Source: Lindgomyces ingoldianus (lineage: Eukaryota > Ascomycota > Dothideomycetes > Pleosporales > Lindgomycetaceae). From it: a DNA stretch of 64,000 nucleotides. The position numbers and the translations under genes were made by a program. This document shows positions 35,401 to 45,347 of this stretch, one piece after another; the first letter of the stretch is position 1, and the number at the start of each line of letters is the position of its first letter. The stretch covers positions 1,158,210 through 1,222,209 of the forward strand of contig NW_022985177.1 of assembly GCF_010093535.1 (NCBI RefSeq), given 5' to 3'. The notes beneath the pieces were generated by a model. It made no database searches. It worked only from the letters and a program-made list of their open reading frames with translations, and had not been told where the DNA came from.

Positions 35401-38400
35401 TAAGTTTAATAAGCTTTTAATATAACATCTATATAATTACTAGATAACTCTTAAGCCTAGTAAACAACCTAGTTATAAGCTACTATATAAGATGTTACTA
35501 AATAAATTAAAAGTGCTCTAAAAATACTTTAATAAAAACTTAGAAAAAAAGTTTATTTAAGCTAGCTTCTTACTAGTAGTATTACTTATACTATTTATAA
35601 AAAAACCTAGGAGTAGGCTTTAATTTTACATTAACTACTAAGGACTAAATGCTGTTACTATTAAAAACTAATACTTAATTTCTTTTTTATAAGAAACTTT
35701 AAGCTAACTAAGTAAAGTAAAGTATTTTATAAAGTTAGATATTATTACTGCCTTTAATAAGCTAAAGATAGTAAAGGGTAATAAGTAGCTAATAGTGTTT
35801 TAGACTTAATATAAACTATTTAAGTACTTAGTAATGCCCTTTAGCTTAGCTAACACGCCTAGTACTTTTTAATATTTTATAAACAACTTACTTTAACCCT
35901 ACCTAGACGTGTTCTGCACTGTGTATATTAATAATATTCTAATCTACAGCAATAGCCTTTTAGAGCATAAACAGCATGTACGCTTAGTGCTAAAGGCTAT
36001 AAAAGAAGTAGGTCTGTAACTTAACATAGATAAATGCAAGTTCTACTAATTAAAGGTTACATATTTAAGATATGTAATCTTTATAGATAGCATTTAAATA
36101 AACTTTATTAAGGTTTAGACTATGCTAAATTAGTAATACCTAAAAAACATAAAGAATATTTAAGCCTTTATAAAATTTGCTAACTTTTACTAATAATTTA
36201 TTAACAACTTTTTACAGCTAGTAAGCCTTATAATTACACTTACTAAGAAAAAGGTCTAATTTAACTTTAACTTAAATTACTAATAGTCTTTTAACTAGCT
36301 AAAAAAAGCTTTTACTAAAGCCTTAATACTCTACTACTTTAACTTTAAACTACTAATACTTGTAGAAGCTAATGCCTTAGACTACATAGTAGCAGGAGTT
36401 CTCTTCTAGACTAAGCTAGATTAGACTATTAAGCCTATTGCATACTTCTTAAAAAAAATAAGTCCTGCAGAAGGCAATTATAAGATTTATAATAAAAAAT
36501 TACTTACTATAGTACACTACTTTAAACAATAGTAACCTAAACTAGAAGGTGTAGCGCATTTAATACAGGTTCTATCTAACTACAAGAACTTATAGTACTT
36601 TACAACTATAAAATAACTTAGCTACTAATAAGCTTATTAGTTTAAATACTTATTTTATTTTAATTTTAAGATTACTTATTATTCTAGTTAAAATAAAGGG
36701 AAACTAGATGCTTTTATAAAGTAATTCTAAAATGTCCTTACTTAAAAAGAAGTATAAAAGGCTTAATACTAAACTCTACTTTAACCTAAGCTATTTTTAG
36801 ACCTTAACCTAAATAAAATAAATTAGATAATTAATTAGATTATTACTAATAAGTATTTAAATAATAAATTTATTTAAAAAACTTTAGACCTACTCTAAAA
36901 CAGCGCTAGTTAGTTAAAGAAGGTAACACTAGCTAACTATAAAAACTAAAATAGTAAGCTATATTACTATAACTAACTTATAATCTCTAATTTTAACAAA
37001 CTAAGAATTAAACTACTTTAAATTATATAAAACTTACTTGTTAAAGGACACCTAGGCAGAGAAAAGACTCTTAACCTACTATAGAGAGAGTACTACTAGC
37101 CCCGCATGTTCTATACTGTACACTAATATATATTATGTTGCTATACTTACTGTAAAGTAAAGGCCTCTTAAAAAAAGTATAATAGCCTACTTAAACTACT
37201 TCTAATTCTTAAATAAGCTTAAAAAAATATATTAATTAATTTTATTATAAACCTACTTTTATCTAAAGAGTATATAAATATTATAGTAGTTATTAATTAC
37301 TTAACTAAGTATTAACACTTAATACTATGTTCCTTTATAACTGCCTCTAATATAGCCTAGTTATTCTACTAATACGTATAGGTTTACTATAGCCTGCCTA
37401 ACATAATTATATTAAACAGAGGTACATAGTTTGTCTTAGCCTTCTAGGACAAACTCTGTAAATAGCTCTAAATTATTCTCTATCTATCTACAGCTTTTTA
37501 CCTAGAGACTAACAGCTAAACTAAGAACATAAACACTGTAATAAAATAAGTTCTATAAGTGTATATAAACTACTAGTAAAATAACTAGGTAAAATAGTTA
37601 GCTATAGCATAGTTTAAAGCTAATAACATAATATTTAAATTAACATAAGTATCTTTATTCTTAGTAAACTATAAATACTACCTCTAAATAGAATTTAAAC
37701 TACTTATAAATACCTTTTAACTAACTTATTAATTTATATAAGTAATAAACATAAATAGACTTATTAATAAAATTTAAAACATATTTAAATATGTTTATAA
37801 AAAGCTTACATAGGCTTAAGCTTTTTAACAAAAGTATATAAACTAATTCTAAACTTTTACCCCTGTGTATGCAGCTAGTAAGAAGGTCTAGCTAAATGCT
37901 AGAAATATTTAAATAAACTAATAATTAAAGAAACTTAATTAGAAGAACTTTAGCCTTTTTATAGTAGCTTATATAGTCTTATTACACACTTACTAATTAA
38001 TCCTACCTAATAGCATGAAGATACACCCTGTGTTCTATGTATTATTGCTGCGCTAAGTAGCCCCTAAATCTAACTATCTACCTAGACAGCTAAACTTACT
38101 ACCTAAACCTATTATTATAAATAATAAACTAGAATATGTTGTAGAAGACATTAAATAGATCTAGTTTAATAAAAAGAAACATATTTATAAATACTTTATA
38201 AAATAGACTAGATATAACAAACTGTTATAGGAACCTGCAGAAGCTTTATAAGAGAACTCTATAGTAACCTAATTCTACGCCTAATACCTATCTAAACTAA
38301 ACTTGTACTTTAATAAAGACAACTTAATGCTAGAACTACTAATGTAAAGGATTCCCTTCCTAATAAGGGGGGGGGTACTGTTACAGTATCCTCCCTAGAT

Positions 38401-38713
38401 CCTAGACATAACTGTATTAGACGCGTACTAGAGTATTATTAGTGCACGTCTAACATAAATATAACATAACATAGACATAAACTTAAGCATAAACTGCTTT
38501 AACACTAACTAAACTTAGAACAGGCTTAATTTATACTTAAAGCGCTTAGACTTTTAAGCTAAGTATTTAATTACTAATTTTCTTTTAAACCTTTCTGTTC
38601 CTTACACAACGTCTTGTACCTACTATGATACCTCACGTAGTAATTGAACTAGACCTCTGTGAAGCTCTATAACCTTACTCGTGCACAATCGTGACATCCA
38701 CACAGTCGTAACA
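32494..38713. mobile_element. Solo LTR family J (550 bp net), split by gypsy
   Basis: TGTTACGTTACTTACTTCG at 32494 and …AGTCGTAACA ending at 38713, with target duplication agtac at 32489-32493 and 38714-38718. Own sequence is 32494-33031 plus 38702-38713. GC-rich and unmutated, with internal inverted words (cctcgcaggcctcgcaac against gttgcgag). No second copy in the window; orientation unknown. Confidence 0.85.
33032..38696 (+). mobile_element. Full-length Ty3/gypsy chromovirus-type retrotransposon, RIPed
   Basis: 5,665 bp with 318-bp LTRs (33032-33349, 38379-38696) and target duplication tccac at 33027-33031 and 38697-38701; a run of nine G forms the polypurine tract just before the 3' LTR. 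Readable plus-strand pieces: reverse transcriptase at 35924-35950 (YINNILIYS, where the family has YxDD, changed by G-to-A); integrase zinc-binding region at 37046-37160 (GHLGREKTLNLL … CYTYC); integrase core about 37231-37320 (INFIINLLLSKEY); and a chromodomain at about 38128-38256 (LEYVVEDIK … EPAEAL). Gene order RT then integrase then chromodomain places it in the chromovirus clade of Ty3/gypsy. Many TAA/TAG codons; inactive. Confidence 0.9.
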
Positions 38714-38718
38714 AGTAC

Positions 38719-39941
38719 TAAGCTGCTCTAACAGGTTTTAGCTCTAAAAGCCCTAGTGTTTAACTTTTAGGTAAGCATTGCAGCGCTCTTAGGCAGCTAA
38801 GAACAAGGTAGAGAGGGCTTAGAAAGAGCCTAGAGGGGAGGAAAGAGAGAAGAAAGAAAAGAAAATAAGTAAACAACTAGGCGGCGAGCCCGCATCGGGA
38901 AATGGACGCACCCTGTTCAGGCAACCCGGGCCTCGCTTGCGCCTTCGCGCTACGCCCGAACCGGCAATCGACCTGGACGTCCGCCATAAAAGGCCCTCCC
39001 TCCGCCGTCATTTCCCCTCCCTCTCCTCGACCTTTTCTCTCTACTCCCATCCCCCAGCCCCCAAACCCCCCACCAGCGCCAGCTGCTCCCATTGGGCCTC
39101 AGCAATCCCTTGTGAGGCATTTTTCTCGAATCTCCGTCGCCGTCCAACACCGCACTGCCTTCGTCGTGCCTCTCATTTCACCGCTGTGCGGACTGTGCGG
39201 CCCAGCTCCTCATCTCCAGTGATGGTTACTGCTGCAGCTGCTTGTGCGCTCGCATCCGCAAGCATTTAGCAGCCAACCGGCTTTCCATTCTCTCATTTTC
39301 TCGCGCTCTCTCGCACTTGAGCACTCTTTGCTTCTCCATCTGAAGTTCTCTCCCCCTCTCTCGCAAGATGCTCGCTCATCCTGTGCTAGCGGCAGCTGCG
39401 GAGGAAGGGAAAACATGGGGGCCTGGTGCCTGGAAGCTGGCAGCCGACAGCTCGGAGATGGTGTCGGGCGTGCCATAAGAGGTGAGTGAAGCCCCGCGGA
39501 CTAATCACCTAAAGGCACAGGGTACCGTCGGTGAGAATTGGCCATTCATGTGTTATCCGGCACGGACTCGTCCTACGTACAGCCTTGTGAAGGTTCGGCT
39601 TCCGGGTGTATGGGGTACTCGACTTTAACTCGTCAAGGCCCCTGCTCTGTGGGAGCGGAAACCTTACCTCTGTTGAGCTAGCTCAGTGTAGATAGAATTA
39701 CTCCCCATTGCTTATTCCCCAAGTGTAATTTTCGCTACGGCACCTTTCCGTATTAGCGTCGCGCGTGAATTTAGGCGGCGGAAGTCGGACGGTTGTTGGG
39801 TTTCGCAAGCTGCTCATGCGTAGACGAGGCAGAAAGATAATTCAGACGATAGCGTAATAGTCACTAGTTTTCGCAGCAACACTAGCTTAGCTGAAATATA
39901 GGTTGTGAATGATGTATTCTCCAATTTTTACCATTACATAT
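38719..39941. other. Non-RIPed GC-rich interval without a confirmed gene
   Basis: 38880-39480 is GC-rich and strongly C/T-biased, with ATAAAAGG at 38987, resembling a promoter and 5' leader of a highly expressed fungal gene. ATG-initiated frames at 38902 (106 codons, Pro-rich) and 39368 (37 codons) are not recognisable and overlap frames on other strands. A GTGAGT follows at 39481. This may be the truncated 5' end of a gene whose body is gone. 39500-39941 shows nothing. Confidence 0.35.
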
Positions 39942-40221
39942 AGTCGCTAGCGAAACCGGCTTCCCCCTCGAATGCGGCTGCAAACCCGCTCGCAAAAAAA
40001 GTCTTAGCACCCCACCTTACATATCTAGTAAAGCGCCACTGGTTTGAGCACGTGATTTGCCACCGTACGAGAGGGTACTTCTCTAATCTCTATCACAGTT
40101 TAAGCTCACGTGTGTGTGTTTTCTATTACGGCCACGCACCGTATGAGTATGGACCGTAAGTTTAAGCTCACAACCCTGTGGCCGGAGTGGGTCGGCCGCC
40201 TCCCTGCTAGCGGCGGTGGTC
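39942..40221. repeat. Left copy of inverted repeat bracketing two genes
   Basis: Begins AGTCGCTAGCGAAACCGGC and is matched in inverted orientation by 44594-44810. It is longer than the right copy because a roughly 63-bp stretch (about 40111-40173) containing a second gtttaagctcac word is inserted. The outermost bases include the palindrome CGCTAGCG. Confidence 0.85.
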
Positions 40222-40510
40222 TATTAATTACCTTAAAACACTATTAGGCTTAAGCTTAAGCATTGTTCATGTTACTTCGCATTCCAACGATCTTAGGAAA
40301 GATGCGGTGTAATGTACCCTAGAGACCACCGCCACCGCCGCCGCTTCTCTCTATCACGCCACAACTTACTTTCTAAACTCCCTACCGCGCTTTTGAGTTT
40401 TGGAACTGGGAGGTTTGGGGCAGGCTTTGATGCGCGAGAAGCGCCACTTATGCAAGAATGTAGCGTGGATTGTTGTCGTGATATGACGCAGCTGGCAACC
40501 TTGGGACCTT

Positions 40511-41191
40511 TTATTTCCGGTGTTTAACTAAGTCATTGATAATTGTCGTTACCTCTCTTGCCAGGGCTTCAGCCGCTTCTTCTGGTCCCATATTCGTCAC
40601 ATCAGAAGTGATACCCTCGACACCATCGAAACGAAAGAGTTGGCACCTGGATCGCATTTCTGCAAGAACCTTAGGGTTTAAGAGCTTTGTAGTCCCACTG
40701 CTTCCCCGTTGTAGACTTGTTATTCTGCGTGTATTTTCTTTGATGTCGCACTCGAGGTAAACAGGCAAGAAAGGACGTCTGGCCCGTAACGCTGCTGCCT
40801 CGTATTCCCTTGCCACGTCACGGCCAAGATCATTATTGGATTGGAAATCTATGATCAAATACGAATCTGAATCAGAGATGGGTAAAAGAAAGGTTAAAGG
40901 CGGCTGGTTTTGCTCACCGGTGAAGATAACGATGCGGGTCCGAAAGGCTGGATCTTCCACAAAACTCTTGAACACGGCCTCTCTCCCCCGGCGCCTTTCC
41001 TGTTGGTAGTTTGGATGATCTCGCGAGAATTTTGCCTCCACCGGGTCGATTAAACTGTGGTTGTCAATTAATAGAGGGTCACCCTCGTCTAGGAGGGTCG
41101 CGAAGAACTTTGCAATCGTATGTTTGCCTGTACCAGGGAAACCATTGATCCAGATGAGGGGCCACGCGAGTCTCGATTCTGAGGCGCTCAT
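40511..41191 (-). CDS. P-loop kinase-like / AAA-type nucleotide-binding protein
   Basis: Minus-strand gene with exons 41191-40918 and 40866-40511 separated by a 51-nt GTGAGC…CTGATTCAG intron; about 209 residues. I chose the ATG at 41191 (CAACATGAG) because the frame further up has no ATG. Residues 12-25 (WINGFPGTGKHTIAK) are a Walker A loop with the GxxGxGKxT pattern. After splicing, the Walker-B-like strand reads IVIFTDSYLI. Further on, PVYLECDIKENTRRI and a Ser/Lys-rich TKLLNPK stretch match the small P-loop kinase/chloramphenicol-phosphotransferase-like proteins common in ascomycetes. Substrate unknown; ATP binding is supported by motif only. It is transcribed divergently from the asparaginase/AsnRS-like gene inside the same inverted repeat. 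Confidence 0.75.
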   Translation of the reverse strand: MSASESRLAWPLIWINGFPGTGKHTIAKFFATLLDEGDPLLIDNHSLIDPVEAKFSRDHPNYQQERRRGREAVFKSFVEDPAFRTRIVIFTGEQNQPPLTFLLPISDSDSYLIIDFQSNNDLGRDVAREYEAAALRARRPFLPVYLECDIKENTRRITSLQRGSSGTTKLLNPKVLAEMRSRCQLFRFDGVEGITSDVTNMGPEEAAEALAREVTTIINDLVKHRK

Positions 41192-41710
41192 GTTGCCGCA
41201 GTATGAGAAATGTGCAAGTGTAAAGCTGGGTGCCAAAGGTTCCGGATTAAGACAGGAGCAGATAGAGGCAGCGAATGACGAAGGGTTATATATCGAAGGA
41301 CGTCTGAAGGGCAACCACGCTAGCAAGAAAGATGTTTGGGTGGATGTTTGCTACCGGACCGGCCGAGGTGGCAGGTCGGCTCGACTGGTCAGGCTTGTCG
41401 CACGTGTCTCACGCGATATCATACCCATGTACCGCACTATTCACTCATTAGGCATAGCCGCTCTCTCGTACAGTATATAGTCAGCCCAGAGCTCTATCGA
41501 GCTCCTTAGACCTTACAATACACTCGTGCAATCCACTTTGTTTGGATCTCACTACCTTGTCGACTCGCTTCCCATATGACCCCTCCTCAGCTCATGCAAG
41601 AAGGCTCGCTGCCACTTCGTATTCTGGGGGTCGCACGACATTAGTATATCCCTTCACTGATGTACGCTTGATTAGGGACTGTACCTTTGAGTTGTCTATA
41701 ACCAAATCAG
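41192..41710. promoter_or_regulatory. Divergent intergenic region
   Basis: About 500 bases shared by the kinase-like gene (minus) and the asparaginase/AsnRS-like gene (plus). The first exon of the plus gene may lie here: an ATG at 41576 opens 22 codons, and tcag at 41707-41710 could be the acceptor before the asparaginase-like frame. I could not identify a convincing donor. Confidence 0.35.
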
Positions 41711-42314
41711 AAGAACTGCTGCGTTGATCCAAAACGTTAAATTCCTCTTTGATGCGGAATCACAGCAGTGGGGGTCCGTGCACCGACACAGTAGCTCGGA
41801 ATCCCGCAATGTCGCAATCTCAAAGCTGTCTGTAATTCTCCAAAGAGGCTGCAGCAATAGCTGCCCCGACGTCGAAACGCAGCGAGAAATCCGGCGAAAT
41901 CTTGTGCCAGTCCTTGACACTGCTGTTGCTGCGCTCAAAGCAGGTGTCACAGCCAGAGAGGTGGTCGTCAACGCAGTGGCAGCCTTGGAAGACTGCCCGC
42001 TATTTAACGCCGGAAAAGGGGCTGCACTGACCATCGAAGGCGACCACGAGGTAATCTACACACCCCAGGGCATGCATTGTACTGATTCGTATGAAAAGCT
42101 CGAGGCGGGACTGGTTGACGGTCGTTCAGGCTTGTATGGTGCGGTGTCTTGCCTAACGACGACAAAGAACCCTATCCTCGCTGCAAATGCCATCCTCCAG
42201 CATGGAGTGCACTGCATGCTAGTAGGCAATACTGCCGATGGCGGGCGACGAGATATTCCGGCAACTACTCGCTACCAAAGTTGCAAACCAGTATTCCCGC
42301 GGCTTCGATATTGA
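41711..42314 (+). pseudogene. N-terminal part of an L-asparaginase/isoaspartyl peptidase-like domain, out of frame
   Basis: The frame reads the start of a type-2 (Ntn-hydrolase) asparaginase: VPVLDTAVAALKAGVTAREV, then ALEDCPLFNAGKGAALTIEG, then DGRSGLYGAVSC and KNPILAANAILQHGVHCMLV. These correspond to the alpha-subunit pattern '…ALEDdPlFNAGrGa…KNPi.lAr.vme…vlLvG'. The usual HGGA loop is degenerate (QRGCSN). No ATG lies upstream in frame, so an upstream exon is needed. After GNTADGG the family sequence stops. The segment with the autocleavage site and nucleophilic Thr is absent, and the matching C-terminal piece continues in another frame at 42238. I read this as a deletion plus frameshift inside one ancestral coding region. 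Confidence 0.7.
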
Positions 42315-44454
42315 GAACGCTACTCGTCGCGCCGTTTCGCAGTTCGCCCTTATAGGAAAGCCTTGCGCAGTCGTAGCACTGGACGACCAAGGAAAGTTCT
42401 CCGTACAATCGACAGCTCGACTCTTGTCGACAGCTTCAGCATCCTCCAATCATCAGTCCACCGTGGATATGAGTTGTACCACATCTCCGGTGTTACCCCA
42501 GCATGTATTCTTCCGCAACCGGCGAATTGTCGCCGGTCTGTCGCGCTATCCCACTACTCGAGGGGAATCTCTAGTAATTCTCGAGCAACTAGGCGTGCAT
42601 CTATTTTCACTTGATCGACAGGACTTTCTTGAGGTTATGTCCAGAGTAAAGCACCTTGCGCATGCACTTCGCGACTTCTACAATGTCGGACGCTGTGCGC
42701 TTGTTACTGAAGGTAATGGTTCGATCTCGATCGTTCCACTGCATGGCTTGGAAAAATCATGGAAGCCTGTGACTAGTCATGAGAAAGAGTTCCAAGAAAC
42801 ATACCCAGGCTATATTTCCTCCAAGGACGGACCGACCATGGATTCTGGGAGATTGGCTCAAATCACTGCCACGATTCGGCGAGAGACCGGACTCAAGGAG
42901 CCTTTGAATCATTACTTCAAAGGCGATCATAGGGACAGTAATCTTTTCGCCAGGCTTGTCCGCGGGGAGCTCCCTCAGTCACGCGTATGGGAAGACAGGG
43001 AACATGTCGCGTTTCTCACGCCCTTTGCGAACACGCCTGGTTTCACGGTGCTTGTGCCCCGCGAACATCTTACAAGCGACATTTTCAGCATTGAAGACAC
43101 TAATTACGCAAACCTTATGGATGCCAGTTATACTCTCGCTGGTTATCTGATGAAAGCATTTGGAGTACCGCGCTGTGGCATGATATTCGAAGGCTTTGAG
43201 ATTGACTATGCCCATGTCAAACTCATTCCTATCCACAGCCGCGAAGTTTATAGTCAGTCACTAGAGTCTGGTCCTACAACCGAGATGGCACCATACGAAG
43301 AGGGATATCGGGGATATGTCACCTCTCTGAACGGTCCTCTTTTCCAAGACCAAGAGTCCTTAGTACTCGATGCGTCCTCTCTTCGGAAAATTATCCACTG
43401 CGAACGCATCCAGCCGCCTCAGTCTTGGAAGAGTCCCCGGGAGCACGCAACTGTTGTTCTGTCAGAATCATGGTATGAAAACCTCTTCACAATTCAAGAT
43501 TCGCTCTTCCACTCGTCCGTCGGTTTCTTCAAGCTAGGCGTTAATTACAAGTACGCTTTTGTCCCAGCCACTACCAACGCAATAAGCTCTGCTATGGGTC
43601 TATGCTCCGACTCCCAGCCTGTACCCATAACGTTGCTAGGTCAGAAGACATATCTCGCAGACTCTATGCAATTTGCGCTAGAGTATTCCCTTCGCATAGA
43701 AGATGGTTTGGATGGAGTTTACTATATCAACACTTCTTTCCGAGGCGAGGATTCTGATGCCATGCATTTGAACCAATTTTACCATGTGGAATGCGAGCTC
43801 GCTGGTGATTTCGACGAAGGCATATCCGTAGCAGAGCGGTATCTGGTGAGCGTCATCTCTGCACTCCTTCGAGACCAAAGCGATACCATCGAGGCATCAG
43901 TTGGCACGATTGAACACCTCACCGACTTCCTAGAGCTCTACCGACGACACGATCAGAAACTTCCCCGCATCACGCTCGAAGAAGCCCTCAGCCTCCCTGA
44001 GATGGACCAAACATGCTGGAAATACGTCGTCCCCGATAACAAAGCCCACGGTCGCACGATAACCCGCGCCGGCGAACAAAAATTGATTCAGCACTTGGGC
44101 GGTGCAGCCTGGCTGACCGAAATGGACCACCTCAGCGTCCCTTTCTACCAAGCCTATATACATTCCACCTCTCACAGCAAAGCTCGCTGTGCCGATCTCC
44201 TCCTTGGGAACGGCGAGGTGCTTGGCTTGGGCGAGCGACATGTAAGCTCTGAGGAGGTGAGGAATGCGCTAAAGCAGCATGAGGTACTAGAGGAGCCGTA
44301 TAAGTGGTATTTGGATATGAGAGACCAAAAGGAGATGAGGACGACGGGTTGGGGGATGGGCATTGAGAGATTTCTGGCGTGGGTTGTAAGGCATGATGAT
44401 ATTAGGGATTTGGTGGTAATGCCGAGGATGAAGGGAACCGAATTCCTTGTGTAA
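42238..44454 (+). CDS. Asparaginase C-terminal piece + two HIT-like modules + AsnRS-like catalytic core
   Basis: 738 uninterrupted codons from an ATG. Residues 3-62 (DEIFRQLLATKVANQYSRG … KPCAVVALDDQGKF) match the C-terminal end of type-2 asparaginases. About 85-205 and 233-372 are two related modules: each has a HIT-like core (SISIVPLHG at about 162-170; AHVKLIPIH at 325-333), followed by a Y-x-GY-x-x-S-x-x-GP tail (190-199, 357-366). Two of the three HIT motif histidines are replaced. Residues about 375-738 are a class II synthetase core like AsnRS/AspRS: YLADSMQFALEY, motif 2 FRGEDS (501-506) with HLNQFYHVECEL, LPRITLEEAL (575-584), GEVLGLGER (659-667), and motif 3 GWGMGIERFLAWVVRHDDIR (704-723) ending MPR. 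The OB-fold anticodon-binding domain of true AsnRS is missing, as in AsnRS-derived asparagine synthetases. It may act on free Asp/Asn rather than tRNA; this is inference. The long open frame without stops, amid RIPed neighbours, suggests it was functional until recently. Confidence 0.8.
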   Translation: MAGDEIFRQLLATKVANQYSRGFDIENATRRAVSQFALIGKPCAVVALDDQGKFSVQSTARLLSTASASSNHQSTVDMSCTTSPVLPQHVFFRNRRIVAGLSRYPTTRGESLVILEQLGVHLFSLDRQDFLEVMSRVKHLAHALRDFYNVGRCALVTEGNGSISIVPLHGLEKSWKPVTSHEKEFQETYPGYISSKDGPTMDSGRLAQITATIRRETGLKEPLNHYFKGDHRDSNLFARLVRGELPQSRVWEDREHVAFLTPFANTPGFTVLVPREHLTSDIFSIEDTNYANLMDASYTLAGYLMKAFGVPRCGMIFEGFEIDYAHVKLIPIHSREVYSQSLESGPTTEMAPYEEGYRGYVTSLNGPLFQDQESLVLDASSLRKIIHCERIQPPQSWKSPREHATVVLSESWYENLFTIQDSLFHSSVGFFKLGVNYKYAFVPATTNAISSAMGLCSDSQPVPITLLGQKTYLADSMQFALEYSLRIEDGLDGVYYINTSFRGEDSDAMHLNQFYHVECELAGDFDEGISVAERYLVSVISALLRDQSDTIEASVGTIEHLTDFLELYRRHDQKLPRITLEEALSLPEMDQTCWKYVVPDNKAHGRTITRAGEQKLIQHLGGAAWLTEMDHLSVPFYQAYIHSTSHSKARCADLLLGNGEVLGLGERHVSSEEVRNALKQHEVLEEPYKWYLDMRDQKEMRTTGWGMGIERFLAWVVRHDDIRDLVVMPRMKGTEFLV

Positions 44455-44593
44455 CTGTCTTTACCATCGCCCGTCTCCTAGGATGGGGAACCTTGGTTCC
44501 GATCTTTCTTTCCACAGTCTATCTCCGCTCATTTGTAGATCTGCGGTGGAATAGAGGGTAACAAGCAATGGTATAAAGGTAGAAGAACACCTT

Positions 44594-44810
44594 GACCACG
44601 CCAGCAGGGAGGACAGCCGACCCGCTCCTGCCATAGGGTTGTAAGCTCAAACTGTGACAGAGAAGTACCCTCTTGTACCGTGGCATATCACGTGCACAAA
44701 GCAGTGGCGCTTTACCAGATAACTATGTAAGGTGGTGTGCCAAGACTTCTGTTCGCGAGCTGTGCTGTGCTGCAGCCGCATTCGAGGGGAAGCCGGTTTC
44801 GCTAGCGACT
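44594..44810. repeat. Right copy of inverted repeat bracketing two genes
   Basis: Reverse complement of 39942-40221, for example aagccggtttcgctagcgac at 44791-44809. About 85% similar by eye, with the left copy's extra 63 bp absent. Starts 140 bases after the stop of the AsnRS-like gene. No target duplication outside the two copies is apparent. Confidence 0.85.
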
Positions 44811-45245
44811 GTAAAGCAAAACTCATATGCACACATCTCTTTCGTGCCTAATTTCTATTAAGATACGTTTCAACCTAATATTTGGATGGAGTTTTAGTTC
44901 CTTCCTGACTGCACGCGATGTTCTTTCTGGTCAACGTCGTTGCGGTGCGGCCCGGCGAGTAGGGGGGTTGCTGATTGGATGGCTTTTTTCGGAGGTACCG
45001 GCCCCAAAATCGAGACGGTTTGGGCCCTCCCCCACTCCGATTCCCTCTGGTGGCTTCCCTTCCACCAAATCTCCCGTTGTCGACACAGTGGACCTGGTAT
45101 CATCCTCTCGCTATCAGGTATACGGACGTGATGACGAGTCCTTTCTCTTTCAACCAAGAGTTCTTCGGCCCTCAAGAGCAGGGCTACTTACCTTGATGAC
45201 ACACAATTTGTAGGTACACCATTTAACGCCTCACAGACCCCCTGA
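44811..45245. other. Non-RIPed intergenic sequence
   Basis: Balanced composition; overlapping short frames but no recognisable product or RNA. Confidence 0.4.
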
Positions 45246-45347
45246 GCCACCTATCGCGGTTTCTCAGACTAAACGAGGGACGTTACCCATCTGCAGACAC
45301 AGTTAGGACCGGACAGGCTCCGATTCCTTTAACTAGATGAGTGGGAC

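Noticed and set aside
38902..39489. Overlapping frames of 66-110 codons on both strands
   Set aside because: GC-rich, C/T-biased sequence keeps several frames open at once; no recognisable domain and no consistent gene model.
40536..41480. Plus-strand frames opposite the kinase-like gene
   Set aside because: Shadows; the minus strand has the Walker A motif and intron.
39942..44810. Giant Starship-type element
   Set aside because: No tyrosine recombinase (DUF3435) gene is visible, and the segment is only 4.9 kb with inverted repeats.
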